Assembly (NCBI GenBank): GCA_964350605.1
Contig: CAYGKP010000003.1
Coordinates: 1-37,681, forward strand
Reading direction: 5' to 3'
Length of the DNA: 37,681 nt
Source of the DNA: CAYGKP01 sp964350605
GTDB taxonomy: Bacteria > Bacteroidota > Bacteroidia > Cytophagales > JAAEPT01
Shown here in pieces: positions 1 to 7,331 of this stretch. Made by a program: the position numbers and the translations under genes. The notes below the pieces were generated by a model. That model was not told where the DNA came from, ran no database searches, and saw only the letters and a list, made by a program, of their open reading frames with translations. Position 1 is the first letter of the stretch, and each line of letters starts with the position of its first letter.

Positions 1-65
1 GCCGAGTGGCTAGGCAGAGGTCTGCAAAACCTCGTACAGCGGTTCGAATCCGCTCGCTACCTCCA
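1..65 (+). tRNA. tRNA-Cys (GCA), 5' end cut off by the window
   Basis: The anticodon arm is complete: stem GAGGT/ACCTC around the loop CTGCAAA, with anticodon GCA at 24-26. The T arm is AGCGG-TTCGAAT-CCGCT (38-54). The 3' acceptor strand CGCTACC (55-61) is followed by discriminator T62 and an encoded CCA (63-65). The matching 5' acceptor strand and about two linker bases lie upstream of base 1, so only the 3' part, beginning at the D arm, is visible. Confidence 0.95.
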
Positions 66-68
66 CAC

Positions 69-100
69 AAAACACCCCCTCCTAATCGAGGGGGTGTTTT
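69..100 (+). terminator. Rho-independent terminator after tRNA-Cys
   Basis: A 13-bp stem (AAAACACCCCCTC / GAGGGGGTGTTTT) closes a 6-nt loop, and the descending arm ends in TTTT. It lies 3 nt after the encoded CCA. Confidence 0.9.
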
Positions 101-221
101 CGTTTGAATTGACTTATTCTAAGAGAGACCACTCTTTTTGGGCTGTAAATCAGGGTGTTCGTTGATTCGATCAAGGCTCCTGTTTACCTTCGGGTAACAT
201 TCGAATCTCGATTCACGCATC

Positions 222-2435
222 TTGAACGCATTCGACACGCAAGGCGACCAACTGGTCCCCGAAGAAGGGCCTGAAGGGCTCAAACGTCATTTCCTTTCCG
301 ACTTTTCGGCGGGCTTTGTTGTCTTTCTGGTGGCTTTGCCGATGGCGATGGCCATTGCTGGGGCCAGCGGAGTGCCAGTTATGGCCGCATTTGTGGCCTC
401 GATTGTCGGCGCGCTCATCATGCCTTGGCTCGGTGGGGGCTTCCTAACCATTAAAGGCGCGCCCGCTGGGTTGAGTGCAGTGGCACTGGCCTGTGTTGTG
501 ACATTCTCTCAAGAAGGCAATCTGATGGCGGGTTACCTCGCCTTGTTGGCGGTCGTTGTGGTCTCAGGAGGATTTCAGATTTTGCTTGGCTTGCTGCGTG
601 CCGGCGCCTTGGGCGACTTCTTTCCAGCCGCTGCAATTCAGGGCCTGTTGGCAGCACTGGGTGTGCGTGTTGTGGTGCAGCAATTGCCCGTTGCCTTGGG
701 CGAGGGGACGGGGACAGGCGACCTACTCACCACCCTGCAAAGCCTTCCTGGCTTGATCAACAATGTGGAACCCAATGTGCTGCTGATTTCGTTGGTCAGC
801 TTGGTTTTGCTGGTGATCTTCGATCAGATCAAATCGCGGATTCTGCAAAAGATCCCTGGGGCCTTGGTGGTTGTTCTTGTTGCCATTCCGATGGCGATCC
901 TAATGGGGGTGGGGCACCCCCCTTATACCGTGGACATTCCTGAAAATCTCGGCTGGCACTTCCTGATGCCCAATTTTTCAATTCTTAAGTCCTTCTCGGG
1001 GTGGGAGTACGTGTTGTTGTTCACCTTTATTGGCAGCCTCGAGTCGCTGCTAAGTGCCAAGGCCATTGACGCGGTCGATCCCTACCACCGCCGCTCGAAC
1101 CTGAGCCGGGACTTATTGGCGATCGGTGTTGGCAACGTGATCAGCGGCATGCTGGGTGGCTTGTCGATGATTTCTGCCTCAAAGCGCAGCTTGATCAACG
1201 TGAACAACGGCGCGAAAACGCGCTGGTCGAACTTCTATCACGGCATCTTCCTGATCGTCGGCATCGCGGTGGCTGGGCCTTGGTTGGGCAAAGTACCCAG
1301 TGCAGCGCTGGCGGCCCTCTTGATTTATGCAGGCTATCGCTTGATTACTCCACGGGTCTTCTTCCGAACTTGGAAGGTTGGGCCCGAGCAGCTTTTTGTA
1401 TTCGTGGGCACACTGGTGGCCATTCTCAACCTGGGAATCATCTTCGGTCTTCTGGTGGGGTTGGCCCTGGAGATCATCGTTCACTTGTTCTTCGGGGTGA
1501 AGCTATCGAGCATTTTCCGCTCGGACTTGGAGGTGGTGGAGCACGACGCGGAGAACATCGAGGTAAAAACCCAGGATGCTGCCTTGTTTACTCACGGCTA
1601 TGCGTTGAGCCGGACCGTTGCTGCCTTGCCTGCGGGGGCCAACGTGACCTTCAACTTCGAGAGGTCGCGTGTTGTGGATCACTCCTTTATGGAGACCCTC
1701 TCACATCTCGAATACCGCATTCGAGCAAGCGGAGGACAACTGGCCTTGGATGGCCTGGATTACCACGCCCACCTTTCCGATCACCCGTTGGCGGCTCGTC
1801 GGCTGGTCTCGCTCGAAGACGAGGAGAGCCCCCGCCGAACGGCCCTTTCCGAGTTGGCTGAACGCGAGGGCTTCCAATTTGATCCTCGGCGGATGACCAA
1901 CATGTCGAAGTACGAACAGTTGGCGTATGCCCGCCACCGTTCGTTGGCCTATGAGCAGAACGTGATTCGTCTCACCCACAACGACTGCGAGATTCAGTCG
2001 GTGGACCTGCAAGTCGAGCAAGGCGCAGGGGTGACCTACAAAGCCTTTGCCATGACGGCAGTATGGGTACGGCTGACGGGCTTGCAAGTACCAGCCTTTA
2101 GCCTTGAGCGCGAGAGCTTCATCGACTCAATCATTGATCGAGGAGAGGAGAAGGACATCGATTTTGAACGCTTCCCGAACTTCTCGTACTACTACTTGCT
2201 GCGTGGGCCGGATCAAGCGGCCATTCGCGCCTTCTTTAAGGAACGGGTCATTTTGTTTTTCGAGCGCAACCGGGGCTATAACGTCGAGGTGCGAGGCGAT
2301 GTGATGTTCCTGTACCGACGCCCCAACCTGCTTGATGAGGCCGAGACGCTCGAACAGATCGACCACGCACGGCGATTGCTCGATGCGTTCCGTGCGCCGG
2401 AGTATCATTTCACGACGATCCCCAAGATCGACTAG
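222..2435 (+). CDS. SulP/SLC26-family inorganic anion permease with STAS-like domain and C-terminal extension
   Basis: Probable inner-membrane anion transporter (bicarbonate, sulfate or chloride; the substrate cannot be read from sequence). Residues about 25-440 are hydrophobic and carry the SulP opening pattern (FSAGFVVFLVALPMAMAIAG, then a TIKGAPAG segment). Residues about 465-540 look like a STAS domain (VTFNFERSRVVDHSFMETL, then a GGQLALDGL strand). The last 170 residues form an extra soluble region beyond STAS, with a FPNFSYYYLLRGPDQ motif, making the protein 737 aa against the roughly 500-600 aa common in the family. The start is TTG 222; no upstream ATG fits and the next Met falls inside TM1. 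It is monocistronic and convergent with amt. A carbonic anhydrase neighbour, common for bicarbonate-type SulPs, is not present. Confidence 0.9.
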   Translation: MNAFDTQGDQLVPEEGPEGLKRHFLSDFSAGFVVFLVALPMAMAIAGASGVPVMAAFVASIVGALIMPWLGGGFLTIKGAPAGLSAVALACVVTFSQEGNLMAGYLALLAVVVVSGGFQILLGLLRAGALGDFFPAAAIQGLLAALGVRVVVQQLPVALGEGTGTGDLLTTLQSLPGLINNVEPNVLLISLVSLVLLVIFDQIKSRILQKIPGALVVVLVAIPMAILMGVGHPPYTVDIPENLGWHFLMPNFSILKSFSGWEYVLLFTFIGSLESLLSAKAIDAVDPYHRRSNLSRDLLAIGVGNVISGMLGGLSMISASKRSLINVNNGAKTRWSNFYHGIFLIVGIAVAGPWLGKVPSAALAALLIYAGYRLITPRVFFRTWKVGPEQLFVFVGTLVAILNLGIIFGLLVGLALEIIVHLFFGVKLSSIFRSDLEVVEHDAENIEVKTQDAALFTHGYALSRTVAALPAGANVTFNFERSRVVDHSFMETLSHLEYRIRASGGQLALDGLDYHAHLSDHPLAARRLVSLEDEESPRRTALSELAEREGFQFDPRRMTNMSKYEQLAYARHRSLAYEQNVIRLTHNDCEIQSVDLQVEQGAGVTYKAFAMTAVWVRLTGLQVPAFSLERESFIDSIIDRGEEKDIDFERFPNFSYYYLLRGPDQAAIRAFFKERVILFFERNRGYNVEVRGDVMFLYRRPNLLDEAETLEQIDHARRLLDAFRAPEYHFTTIPKID

Positions 2436-2441
2436 CAGAGT

Positions 2442-2467
2442 TTCCAGCCAGCACCCCAAGGCTGGAA
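2442..2467 (+). terminator. Weak hairpin after the SulP gene
   Basis: TTCCAGCC / GGCTGGAA is an 8-bp inverted repeat with a 10-nt loop, 7 nt past the stop codon. No T-run follows, so it may be a 3'-end stabilising hairpin and not an intrinsic terminator. Confidence 0.35.
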
Positions 2468-2666
2468 CACCCTTCCTCGCGTACCGAAAACAGGTACTCT
2501 TGTCTTTGCCTTTACCTGCCTAGACTCTACCTCTACTGTGGTAGTCCTATCCGTGCTCTGGTTGAGATGACAGGGGCGGGGGAGGCTTTCCTTTTCCGAA
2601 TACAAATGATGACCCAGAATGGAAGGGGCTCTGCTCCGGCCGCCTTGATCTTGGCTCAGTAGGCAC

Positions 2667-2695
2667 AAAAAAAGAACCCCGTCTTTAGACGGGGT
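2667..2695 (-). terminator. Rho-independent terminator of glnB-amt
   Basis: ACCCCGTCT / AGACGGGGT forms a 9-bp stem with a 2-nt centre. Reading the minus strand it is followed by a seven-T tract (2673-2667). It lies about 30 nt past the amt stop codon. The rest of the 290-nt convergent gap (2436-2725) holds only this and the weaker SulP hairpin. Confidence 0.85.
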
Positions 2696-2725
2696 CCCTT
2701 GTTTCGTCCGAAGCGACCAACCAAC

Positions 2726-4105
2726 CTACTTCGTGACGAATGAGTAACAGCTTGCGCCGTGTTCGGGGATGTCGAGACCCGCTTGTTCGATTTCTCGCTC
2801 AACGCGGATGCCGATCGTTACTTTCAGGAGAATAAACACAATGAAAGCGAACGCAAAGGCAGCAAGCCCCGAGGCACCAATGCCGATGAGTTGTGCGACC
2901 ACTTGATCGCCGCTGGCCATGTCACCCAAAAGGCCGACTGCCAAGGTACCCCAGATGCCGTTCACCAAATGAACCGAGCAGGCACCGACTGGATCGTCCA
3001 ACCGAAGGCGTTCGAACATCAGGACGGATAGCACAACCAAGATCCCTGCGATGATGCCAATGATCACCGAGTCGCCGGGCGACATGACATCGGCACCAGC
3101 TGTGATGGCCACAAGACCAGCCAAGATGCCGTTACAGGTCATGCTCAGGTCGAACAGGCGGCTGATGGCGAAGATGGTCATGGAGGCAGCGAAACCACCC
3201 GCTGCGGCAGCGAGGCATGTGGTCACCAAGACCCGCGAGATGTTGCCAGGCGAGGCATCGAGTACCGAGCCGCCGTTAAAGCCGAACCAACCCAGCCACA
3301 GCAGCATTGCGCCAATGACTACGAGGGTCATGTTATGACCGGGAATGGGCTTGATCTGACCATTGACGAATTTCCCGATTCGTGGGCCCAGAAGGATGGC
3401 ACCAGCCAAGGCACCCCAGCCGCCTACTGAGTGGACTAGAGTCGAGCCCGCAAAGTCTTTGAAGCCAATGTTAGTGGCCAGCCAGCCGCCGCCCCAGGTC
3501 CAGCTTCCGATGATCGGGTAAGCAACGGTTACGAACAACACCGTGAAGATCAGGAAGCTGATTAGCTTGACGCGCTCGGCAACGGCACCCGAGACAATGG
3601 TTGCAGCCGTTGCAGCAAACATGCCCTGGAACAGGAAGTCGGTCCAATAGGTATAGCCGTCGGCATAGGCCGACGTTTCGCCCCCTTCAGGCAAGGGAAT
3701 GCCCCAACCAGCAAAGTCAAAGACCATGTTGGTCGAGTCGCTGAAATCCGGGTACATGAGTCCGAACCCGCACAGCGCATAGGTCAACAAACTGACACAA
3801 GGAATCAGCGTGTTCTTGAAGAGGATGTTGGTGGTGTTCTTGGCGCGGATCAAGCCTGCTTCCAGCGTGGCGAAGCCCAAGTGCATGATGAACACCAGGA
3901 AGGTGGAGACCAGCATCCAGACATTGCTGGTGGTAAAGAAGCTTTCCGAGGAACCACTGCTGTTCGCTGCCACGCTTACTTGCAGCGAGTCGAGGTTGGC
4001 TTGGGTGGAGGCCAATTGGCCGCTCATCGCATTGAGCGAGTCGAGCATGACCAGTTGTTGGGCTTGATAGCTCTGGAGCAGGGAGTCAAGGACTTCGGGT
4101 TCCAT
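2726..4105 (-). CDS. amt: Ammonium transporter Amt
   Basis: Inner-membrane ammonium channel of the Amt/Mep/Rh family, 459 aa. The signature LEAGLIRAKNTTNIL is at about 81-95. The conserved Asp and first twin His are in KDFAGSTLVHSVGG (D217, H225), and the second pore His is in ACSVHLVNGIWG (H379). About 11 hydrophobic segments start at residue 60. The first 55 residues are odd: hydrophilic, rich in Gln, Leu and Ser, probably helical or coiled coil, and lacking a clear signal peptide. glnB lies 28 nt upstream on the same strand, the classical glnK-amtB arrangement in which PII plugs the channel under nitrogen sufficiency. Confidence in family is very high; the role of the N-terminal extension is unknown. 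Confidence 0.97.
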   Translation of the reverse strand: MEPEVLDSLLQSYQAQQLVMLDSLNAMSGQLASTQANLDSLQVSVAANSSGSSESFFTTSNVWMLVSTFLVFIMHLGFATLEAGLIRAKNTTNILFKNTLIPCVSLLTYALCGFGLMYPDFSDSTNMVFDFAGWGIPLPEGGETSAYADGYTYWTDFLFQGMFAATAATIVSGAVAERVKLISFLIFTVLFVTVAYPIIGSWTWGGGWLATNIGFKDFAGSTLVHSVGGWGALAGAILLGPRIGKFVNGQIKPIPGHNMTLVVIGAMLLWLGWFGFNGGSVLDASPGNISRVLVTTCLAAAAGGFAASMTIFAISRLFDLSMTCNGILAGLVAITAGADVMSPGDSVIIGIIAGILVVLSVLMFERLRLDDPVGACSVHLVNGIWGTLAVGLLGDMASGDQVVAQLIGIGASGLAAFAFAFIVFILLKVTIGIRVEREIEQAGLDIPEHGASCYSFVTK

Positions 4106-4133
4106 GGGAGGGTGTTAAGTCGTGAAGTGGTTG

Positions 4134-4451
4134 TTATTGACTGATTCGAATGGACTGGTCGACATTCCAAACGAAGATTTTGCCGTCGCCCGCCATGCCG
4201 GTGTTTGCGGCGTCTTTGATGGTGGCGATGGCTTCGGGCGCATCGATTTCGGGTACCACGAGCTCGACGACGCGTCGCGTGCTGCTGCCCGAATCGTAGA
4301 CCGCCCGACCGCGGTACGCGTATTTCTGCTCCTGTTGATAGGTCACACCCGCCACATCTGAGTATGTGAAGAACTCAACGCCGATTCCGTGTAGCGCGTC
4401 GCGGACTGCCTCGAAGCGTTCGGGTCGGATGATGGCTTTGATGTGAAGCAT
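4134..4451 (-). CDS. glnB: PII signal-transduction protein (GlnB/GlnK type)
   Basis: A 105-aa trimeric nitrogen/energy sensor that binds ATP/ADP and 2-oxoglutarate and gates Amt. Visible features are the start MLHIKAIIRPERFEAVRDAL, the T-loop tip with YRG (Y46, matching the uridylylated Tyr51 of E. coli), and the B-loop TGMAGDGKIFV (84-94). After YRG the usual FLPK segment is replaced by YDSGSSTRR, a variation I associate with Bacteroidota PII proteins, so covalent control by GlnD is uncertain. It is the first gene of the glnB-amt operon; the gene order implies GlnK-like function on the neighbouring transporter. A possible -7-like TAACTTCT lies about 60 nt upstream on the minus strand, but it is weak. 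Confidence 0.95.
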   Translation of the reverse strand: MLHIKAIIRPERFEAVRDALHGIGVEFFTYSDVAGVTYQQEQKYAYRGRAVYDSGSSTRRVVELVVPEIDAPEAIATIKDAANTGMAGDGKIFVWNVDQSIRISQ

Positions 4452-4723
4452 GATCTATGAATTCTACAAGAAACCCCAAGGCAATGAGAGGGGATCTGTG
4501 GCTGAGAAGTTACGCGGAGTCCGCTCAGCTCGCAAGAAATCAGGGCTAATTTGTTGAATAAAACGAATACGATGGCTTAAAATAGTCTGATAGAAGGAAA
4601 TAGATTGTACTTTTCGGAAATGGTGGTTATCAGCGCATGCCTGAGGGCACCCAGCTTTTTCGATGCAATGCTGATGATAAGCCATTTGAAAAGTCACACT
4701 AGCCACCGATAGCGTTCGGTGCG
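4452..4723. other. Divergent intergenic region between glnB and the 118-aa hypothetical gene
   Basis: This AT-richer stretch separates divergent genes. It holds the presumed glnB promoter and an imperfect hairpin at 4629-4675 (ATCAGC-GCAT pairing with ATGC-AAT-GCTGAT). ATGGCTTA (4572-4579) and TAAGCCAT (4678-4685) form distant 8-bp arms. An 80-codon frame on the minus strand (4464-4706) looks non-coding: Cys/His/Arg-rich with no recognisable pattern. Confidence 0.4.
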
Positions 4724-4757
4724 TTTGGCTGTGGATTCACCGGGAGTTATACCTTTG
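4724..4757 (+). promoter_or_regulatory. Bacteroidota-type promoter abutting the 118-aa gene
   Basis: A -33-like TTTG (4724-4727) and a perfect TAnnTTTG box, TACCTTTG (4750-4757), are separated by 22 nt. The box ends only 4 nt before the ATG at 4762, so transcription should begin at or just inside the start codon. Confidence 0.6.
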
Positions 4758-4761
4758 AGGC

Positions 4762-5118
4762 ATGCGAAACATTCGCCATCACGCCATTGTCGTCACCGCC
4801 CAGGACAAGAAATTCCTGGAGAAGCTCCACAAGGAAACCCTGACTCATTTTGACCAGTCGCTTTCGGTGCGCATCAAAGGGTTTCTGGTTTCGCCGTTGG
4901 TGAGCAGCTTCATCAACGACTATCATTCCTTCCTGATCGCGCCCGATGGGAGCAAGGAAGGCTACGACACATCGGAGGAAGCCGACTTGGCTCGCCGCAG
5001 CTATTTGGATCGCCTCGAAGAGATTCGCAAAAACGAGCCCGAGCGTGATTTGCATTTTGTAGAGGTCCTCTACGGTGCCGACAACGATTCAGCCGCGTTG
5101 CTTCGCGCCAGTCAGTAG
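4762..5118 (+). CDS. Small cytoplasmic hypothetical protein, probably conserved in Bacteroidota
   Basis: A 118-aa soluble protein without signal peptide or membrane segment. It starts MRNIRHHAIVVT, contains SPLVSSFINDYHSFLIAPDG and a charged C-terminal half rich in Glu/Arg, and ends with VEVLYGADND. The layout (beta strand, helix, beta hairpin with an IAPDGSKEG turn, then a helix) suggests a small alpha/beta fold. I have a loose memory of similar short proteins in Bacteroidota but cannot name a family or function. The ATG is supported by the TACCTTTG box just upstream. It appears monocistronic; the 207 nt after it (5119-5325) hold no gene I can support. Confidence 0.75.
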   Translation: MRNIRHHAIVVTAQDKKFLEKLHKETLTHFDQSLSVRIKGFLVSPLVSSFINDYHSFLIAPDGSKEGYDTSEEADLARRSYLDRLEEIRKNEPERDLHFVEVLYGADNDSAALLRASQ

Positions 5119-5295
5119 CCCAACGACATCCATCCCAAGGGGTTAGCTGGCGCATTCTCTCAGCGATCTTTACATGTGTGGAAGGGTAACTATGGGACTA
5201 TTTCAACCCAATGCTTCCCTATTTCAGGAATTAACAGTTTGGTGTTGTAAATTTTACGGTAAGTGTTTCGATGCCTTTGGCAAAGCGGGTATATT

Positions 5296-5319
5296 AACTG
5301 GTAGTACTTCTTACCAGTT
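5296..5319. repeat. Perfect inverted repeat just upstream of the 148-aa secreted protein gene
   Basis: AACTGGTA (5296-5303) and TACCAGTT (5312-5319) are perfect 8-bp arms around an 8-nt spacer, ending 6 nt before the ATG at 5326. It could be an operator for a dimeric regulator or a 5'-UTR hairpin that hides the start codon. Confidence 0.6.
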
Positions 5320-5325
5320 GTTCCC

Positions 5326-5772
5326 ATGAAACACTTCCTTCGTGCATCTGTGCTAGGCGCTTGCCTCACCCTTGCCGCCCTCTCCAGCGCCAAGGCGCAA
5401 AGCAGTCTCCCCCCACTGGTCAGCAAGGATGCGGCCATCGATCGCTTCTATACCAAGGGCGAACTTGATGCCCTGTCGAAAGCCGACTTGGTGAACATCT
5501 ACAAAGGCCGTGTCTACACGGTTTATCGCATCATCCCTTTTGTGGCGCTGACCTCTCAGCCCGGGGCGACCTACGACGACATTGGCATTCCAGCGACGAA
5601 AGACAACGTCAACTTGCTGAGCAAAGAATTGGAGGACATGGAAGACCTCCACGAAGACGTTGACCAAATGATCGACTTGTTGATTCCCTACGCGGACAAG
5701 ACCGACATCATTTGGGCCATCCTTTATTTTGACGACGTGATCAAGCGAGCGATGCTCGGCAACTCCATGTAG
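5326..5772 (+). CDS. Small secreted helical protein, probable partner of the downstream beta-helix protein
   Basis: 148 aa with a Sec signal peptide (MKHFLRASVLGACLTLAAL, cleavage after SAKA near residue 24). The mature part starts with an ordered segment (YTKGELDALSKADLVNIYKG), then a Pro/Gly stretch (TSQPGATYDDIGIPATKDN), then an acidic helix (about 100-125) and a helix ending YFDDVIKRAMLG. No enzyme motif or lipobox is visible. It is 34 nt upstream of the 429-aa beta-helix gene on the same strand, so the two are probably co-transcribed and may work together at the surface or in the periplasm. Function is unknown; the pairing is inferred from position only. Confidence 0.8.
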   Translation: MKHFLRASVLGACLTLAALSSAKAQSSLPPLVSKDAAIDRFYTKGELDALSKADLVNIYKGRVYTVYRIIPFVALTSQPGATYDDIGIPATKDNVNLLSKELEDMEDLHEDVDQMIDLLIPYADKTDIIWAILYFDDVIKRAMLGNSM

Positions 5773-5806
5773 ATCCTCACCGGCATCCGCCAAAACCACT
5801 ACTGAC

Positions 5807-7096
5807 ATGAAAACTTCACGTATTCTACTTACCGCGCTGCTGGCAGGCCTACTGTTGCCCGGAGCGTTGCGTGCCCAGACACCCGGCGCCATTGAGTCCA
5901 GCGACTGGACGCGCATCTGGACCAACTTCAAGCCTGGCGATCAAGACTACCCGACCACGAACGTGACGGTGAGTGGTGTGATCGACAAAGCGACCACCTG
6001 GACGCGCATGAATACCTACTTATTGCAAGGGACGGTATACGTGGCACCGGGTGCTGTGCTGACCATCGAGCCGGGCACCATCATCCGCGGCGACGAGTCG
6101 ACGGTGGGTGCGTTGGTGGTGACCCGTGGAGGGAAGATCATGGCCGAAGGCACCGTAACCGAGCCCATCATCTTTACTTCGAACAAGGCCGCAGGTGCCC
6201 GCAACCCGGGTGACTGGGGTGGCGTGGTCCTCCTCGGTAACGCGAGTATCAATAAGATCGGTGGCATGGCACAGGTGGTTGGGAACTTCCGCCCTGAGTA
6301 TGGCATCTATGGTGGGAGTAACGACCTCGATAATTCGGGTGTCCTAAAGTACGTGCGCATCGAATTCCCTGGTCGCAAGATTGATGGCGAGAACGAGCTC
6401 AATGGCTTGTCTCTAGGAGGTGTCGGTTCGAAGACTGTTTTGGACTACGTTCAAGTGAGCTATTCGAATGACGACAGCTTTGAGTGGTACGGTGGTTCGG
6501 TGGGTGCCGAGCACCTGATCTCGTTCCGCGGAAAAGACGATGACTTCGACTTTACGATGGGCTATGAAGGTCAATTGACCTACGGCTTGGCGATTCGTCA
6601 TCCCTTGATTTCAGACTTCTCGGGTTCGCGTTGCGTGGAGATCGACAGTTATAAGGAAGTCAGTGGCATTGATCCAACTCGTCGGTACCGCACTAGTGTG
6701 ACTTTGGATCACTTCACCTTCGTGAACACAGCCAAGAACCCTGCGCAGATCATGTTGTCGCGCGAGGCAATCAACGTGGGCAATGATGCACTCATCAGCG
6801 TAAGCAATACGGTGGTTTCGGGCTTCAGCGTTGGAGTTGAATTGAAGGCAGACAAACCGTTGGAAGAAGTGGTGAGTGGGAAGGCAAAGTTCTTTGGGTG
6901 CCTCTTCAATTGCCCCTACGAGAACACAATCCGTGCGAAAAGCGAGACGGAGAAGATCATCAAGTACTTCTATAATTCGAACTTTCGGAACCTGAACCTT
7001 AACGAGACCACGGCCAGCGAATTGTTCCGTGATCCATTCCACTCGACTTACCCGAACTACACCTTGAAGCCCCAGTCGCTGCTCACATCTGAGTAA
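5807..7096 (+). CDS. Secreted right-handed beta-helix-type surface protein (single unit)
   Basis: 429 aa with a signal peptide ending LRAQ (about residue 24). The body has the repeated short strands and Gly/Asn turns of a parallel beta-helix: LLQGTVYVAPGAVLTIEPGT, then PIIFTSNKAAGARNPGDWGG, DNSGVLKYVRIEFPG, and an acidic loop GKDDDFDFTMGY (about 245-256). Proteins of this kind are common secreted Bacteroidota proteins and are sometimes mislabelled as multidrug transporters; there is no membrane segment here. No T9SS sorting domain is visible at the C-terminus, so it may be periplasmic or surface-held by a partner. The same unit occurs twice in the 839-aa protein encoded on the opposite strand. 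The DDDFD loop could bind a metal, which is inference. Confidence 0.85.
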   Translation: MKTSRILLTALLAGLLLPGALRAQTPGAIESSDWTRIWTNFKPGDQDYPTTNVTVSGVIDKATTWTRMNTYLLQGTVYVAPGAVLTIEPGTIIRGDESTVGALVVTRGGKIMAEGTVTEPIIFTSNKAAGARNPGDWGGVVLLGNASINKIGGMAQVVGNFRPEYGIYGGSNDLDNSGVLKYVRIEFPGRKIDGENELNGLSLGGVGSKTVLDYVQVSYSNDDSFEWYGGSVGAEHLISFRGKDDDFDFTMGYEGQLTYGLAIRHPLISDFSGSRCVEIDSYKEVSGIDPTRRYRTSVTLDHFTFVNTAKNPAQIMLSREAINVGNDALISVSNTVVSGFSVGVELKADKPLEEVVSGKAKFFGCLFNCPYENTIRAKSETEKIIKYFYNSNFRNLNLNETTASELFRDPFHSTYPNYTLKPQSLLTSE

Positions 7097-7137
7097 GCCG
7101 ATAACAGCAGGTGGGCAATTAATGTCTGACAAAAGTC

Positions 7138-7170
7138 AAAGCCCAGGTTCGATTAGAGCCTGGGCTTTTT
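7138..7170 (+). terminator. Rho-independent terminator of the 148-aa / beta-helix operon
   Basis: AAAGCCCAGG / CCTGGGCTTT is a perfect 10-bp stem with an 11-nt loop, ending in a run of five T. It lies about 40 nt after the beta-helix stop codon. Confidence 0.88.
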
Positions 7171-7199
7171 CATGTCTTGGTAGAAGTTTGTGCGAGCGA

Positions 7200-7235
7200 G
7201 ACTGGCGCGACTCTACCCCAGGGGTCCCGCCAGTC
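7200..7235. repeat. Inverted repeat in the convergent gap
   Basis: GACTGGCG (7200-7207) and CGCCAGTC (7228-7235) are perfect 8-bp arms enclosing a smaller ACCCC-A-GGGGT hairpin. It lies between two convergent beta-helix genes and may act as a transcription barrier. Confidence 0.5.
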
Positions 7236-7277
7236 TATCTGAAAAAAACCAGGGGAGGAGAAGAGAAGTGCAATTGT

Positions 7278-7301
7278 GTGGCGCGATGAAGATCGCGCCA
7301 C
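7278..7301 (-). terminator. Strong hairpin after the 839-aa gene
   Basis: GTGGCGCGAT / ATCGCGCCAC is a perfect 10-bp GC-rich stem with a GAAG tetraloop, 30 nt beyond the stop codon of the minus-strand gene. No T-tract follows directly (a T7 run occurs about 30 nt later), so it is a likely but not classical terminator. Confidence 0.5.
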
Positions 7302-7331
7302 CACAAAAGCGAGAGTCAAAAGTGTGAGCTG

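Noticed and set aside
1280..1861. 193-codon plus-strand frame within the SulP gene
   Set aside because: The SulP frame carries recognisable membrane and STAS sequence, while this frame is Gly/Arg/Cys-rich without pattern.
4464..4706. 80-codon minus-strand frame upstream of glnB
   Set aside because: Composition is rich in Cys, His and Arg with no hydrophobic pattern or motif, and it occupies the region needed for the glnB promoter. Treated as non-coding.
5807..7096. Annotation of the beta-helix protein as a multidrug transporter
   Set aside because: There is a signal peptide and beta-repeat body but no transmembrane segment, so a transporter label is not supported.
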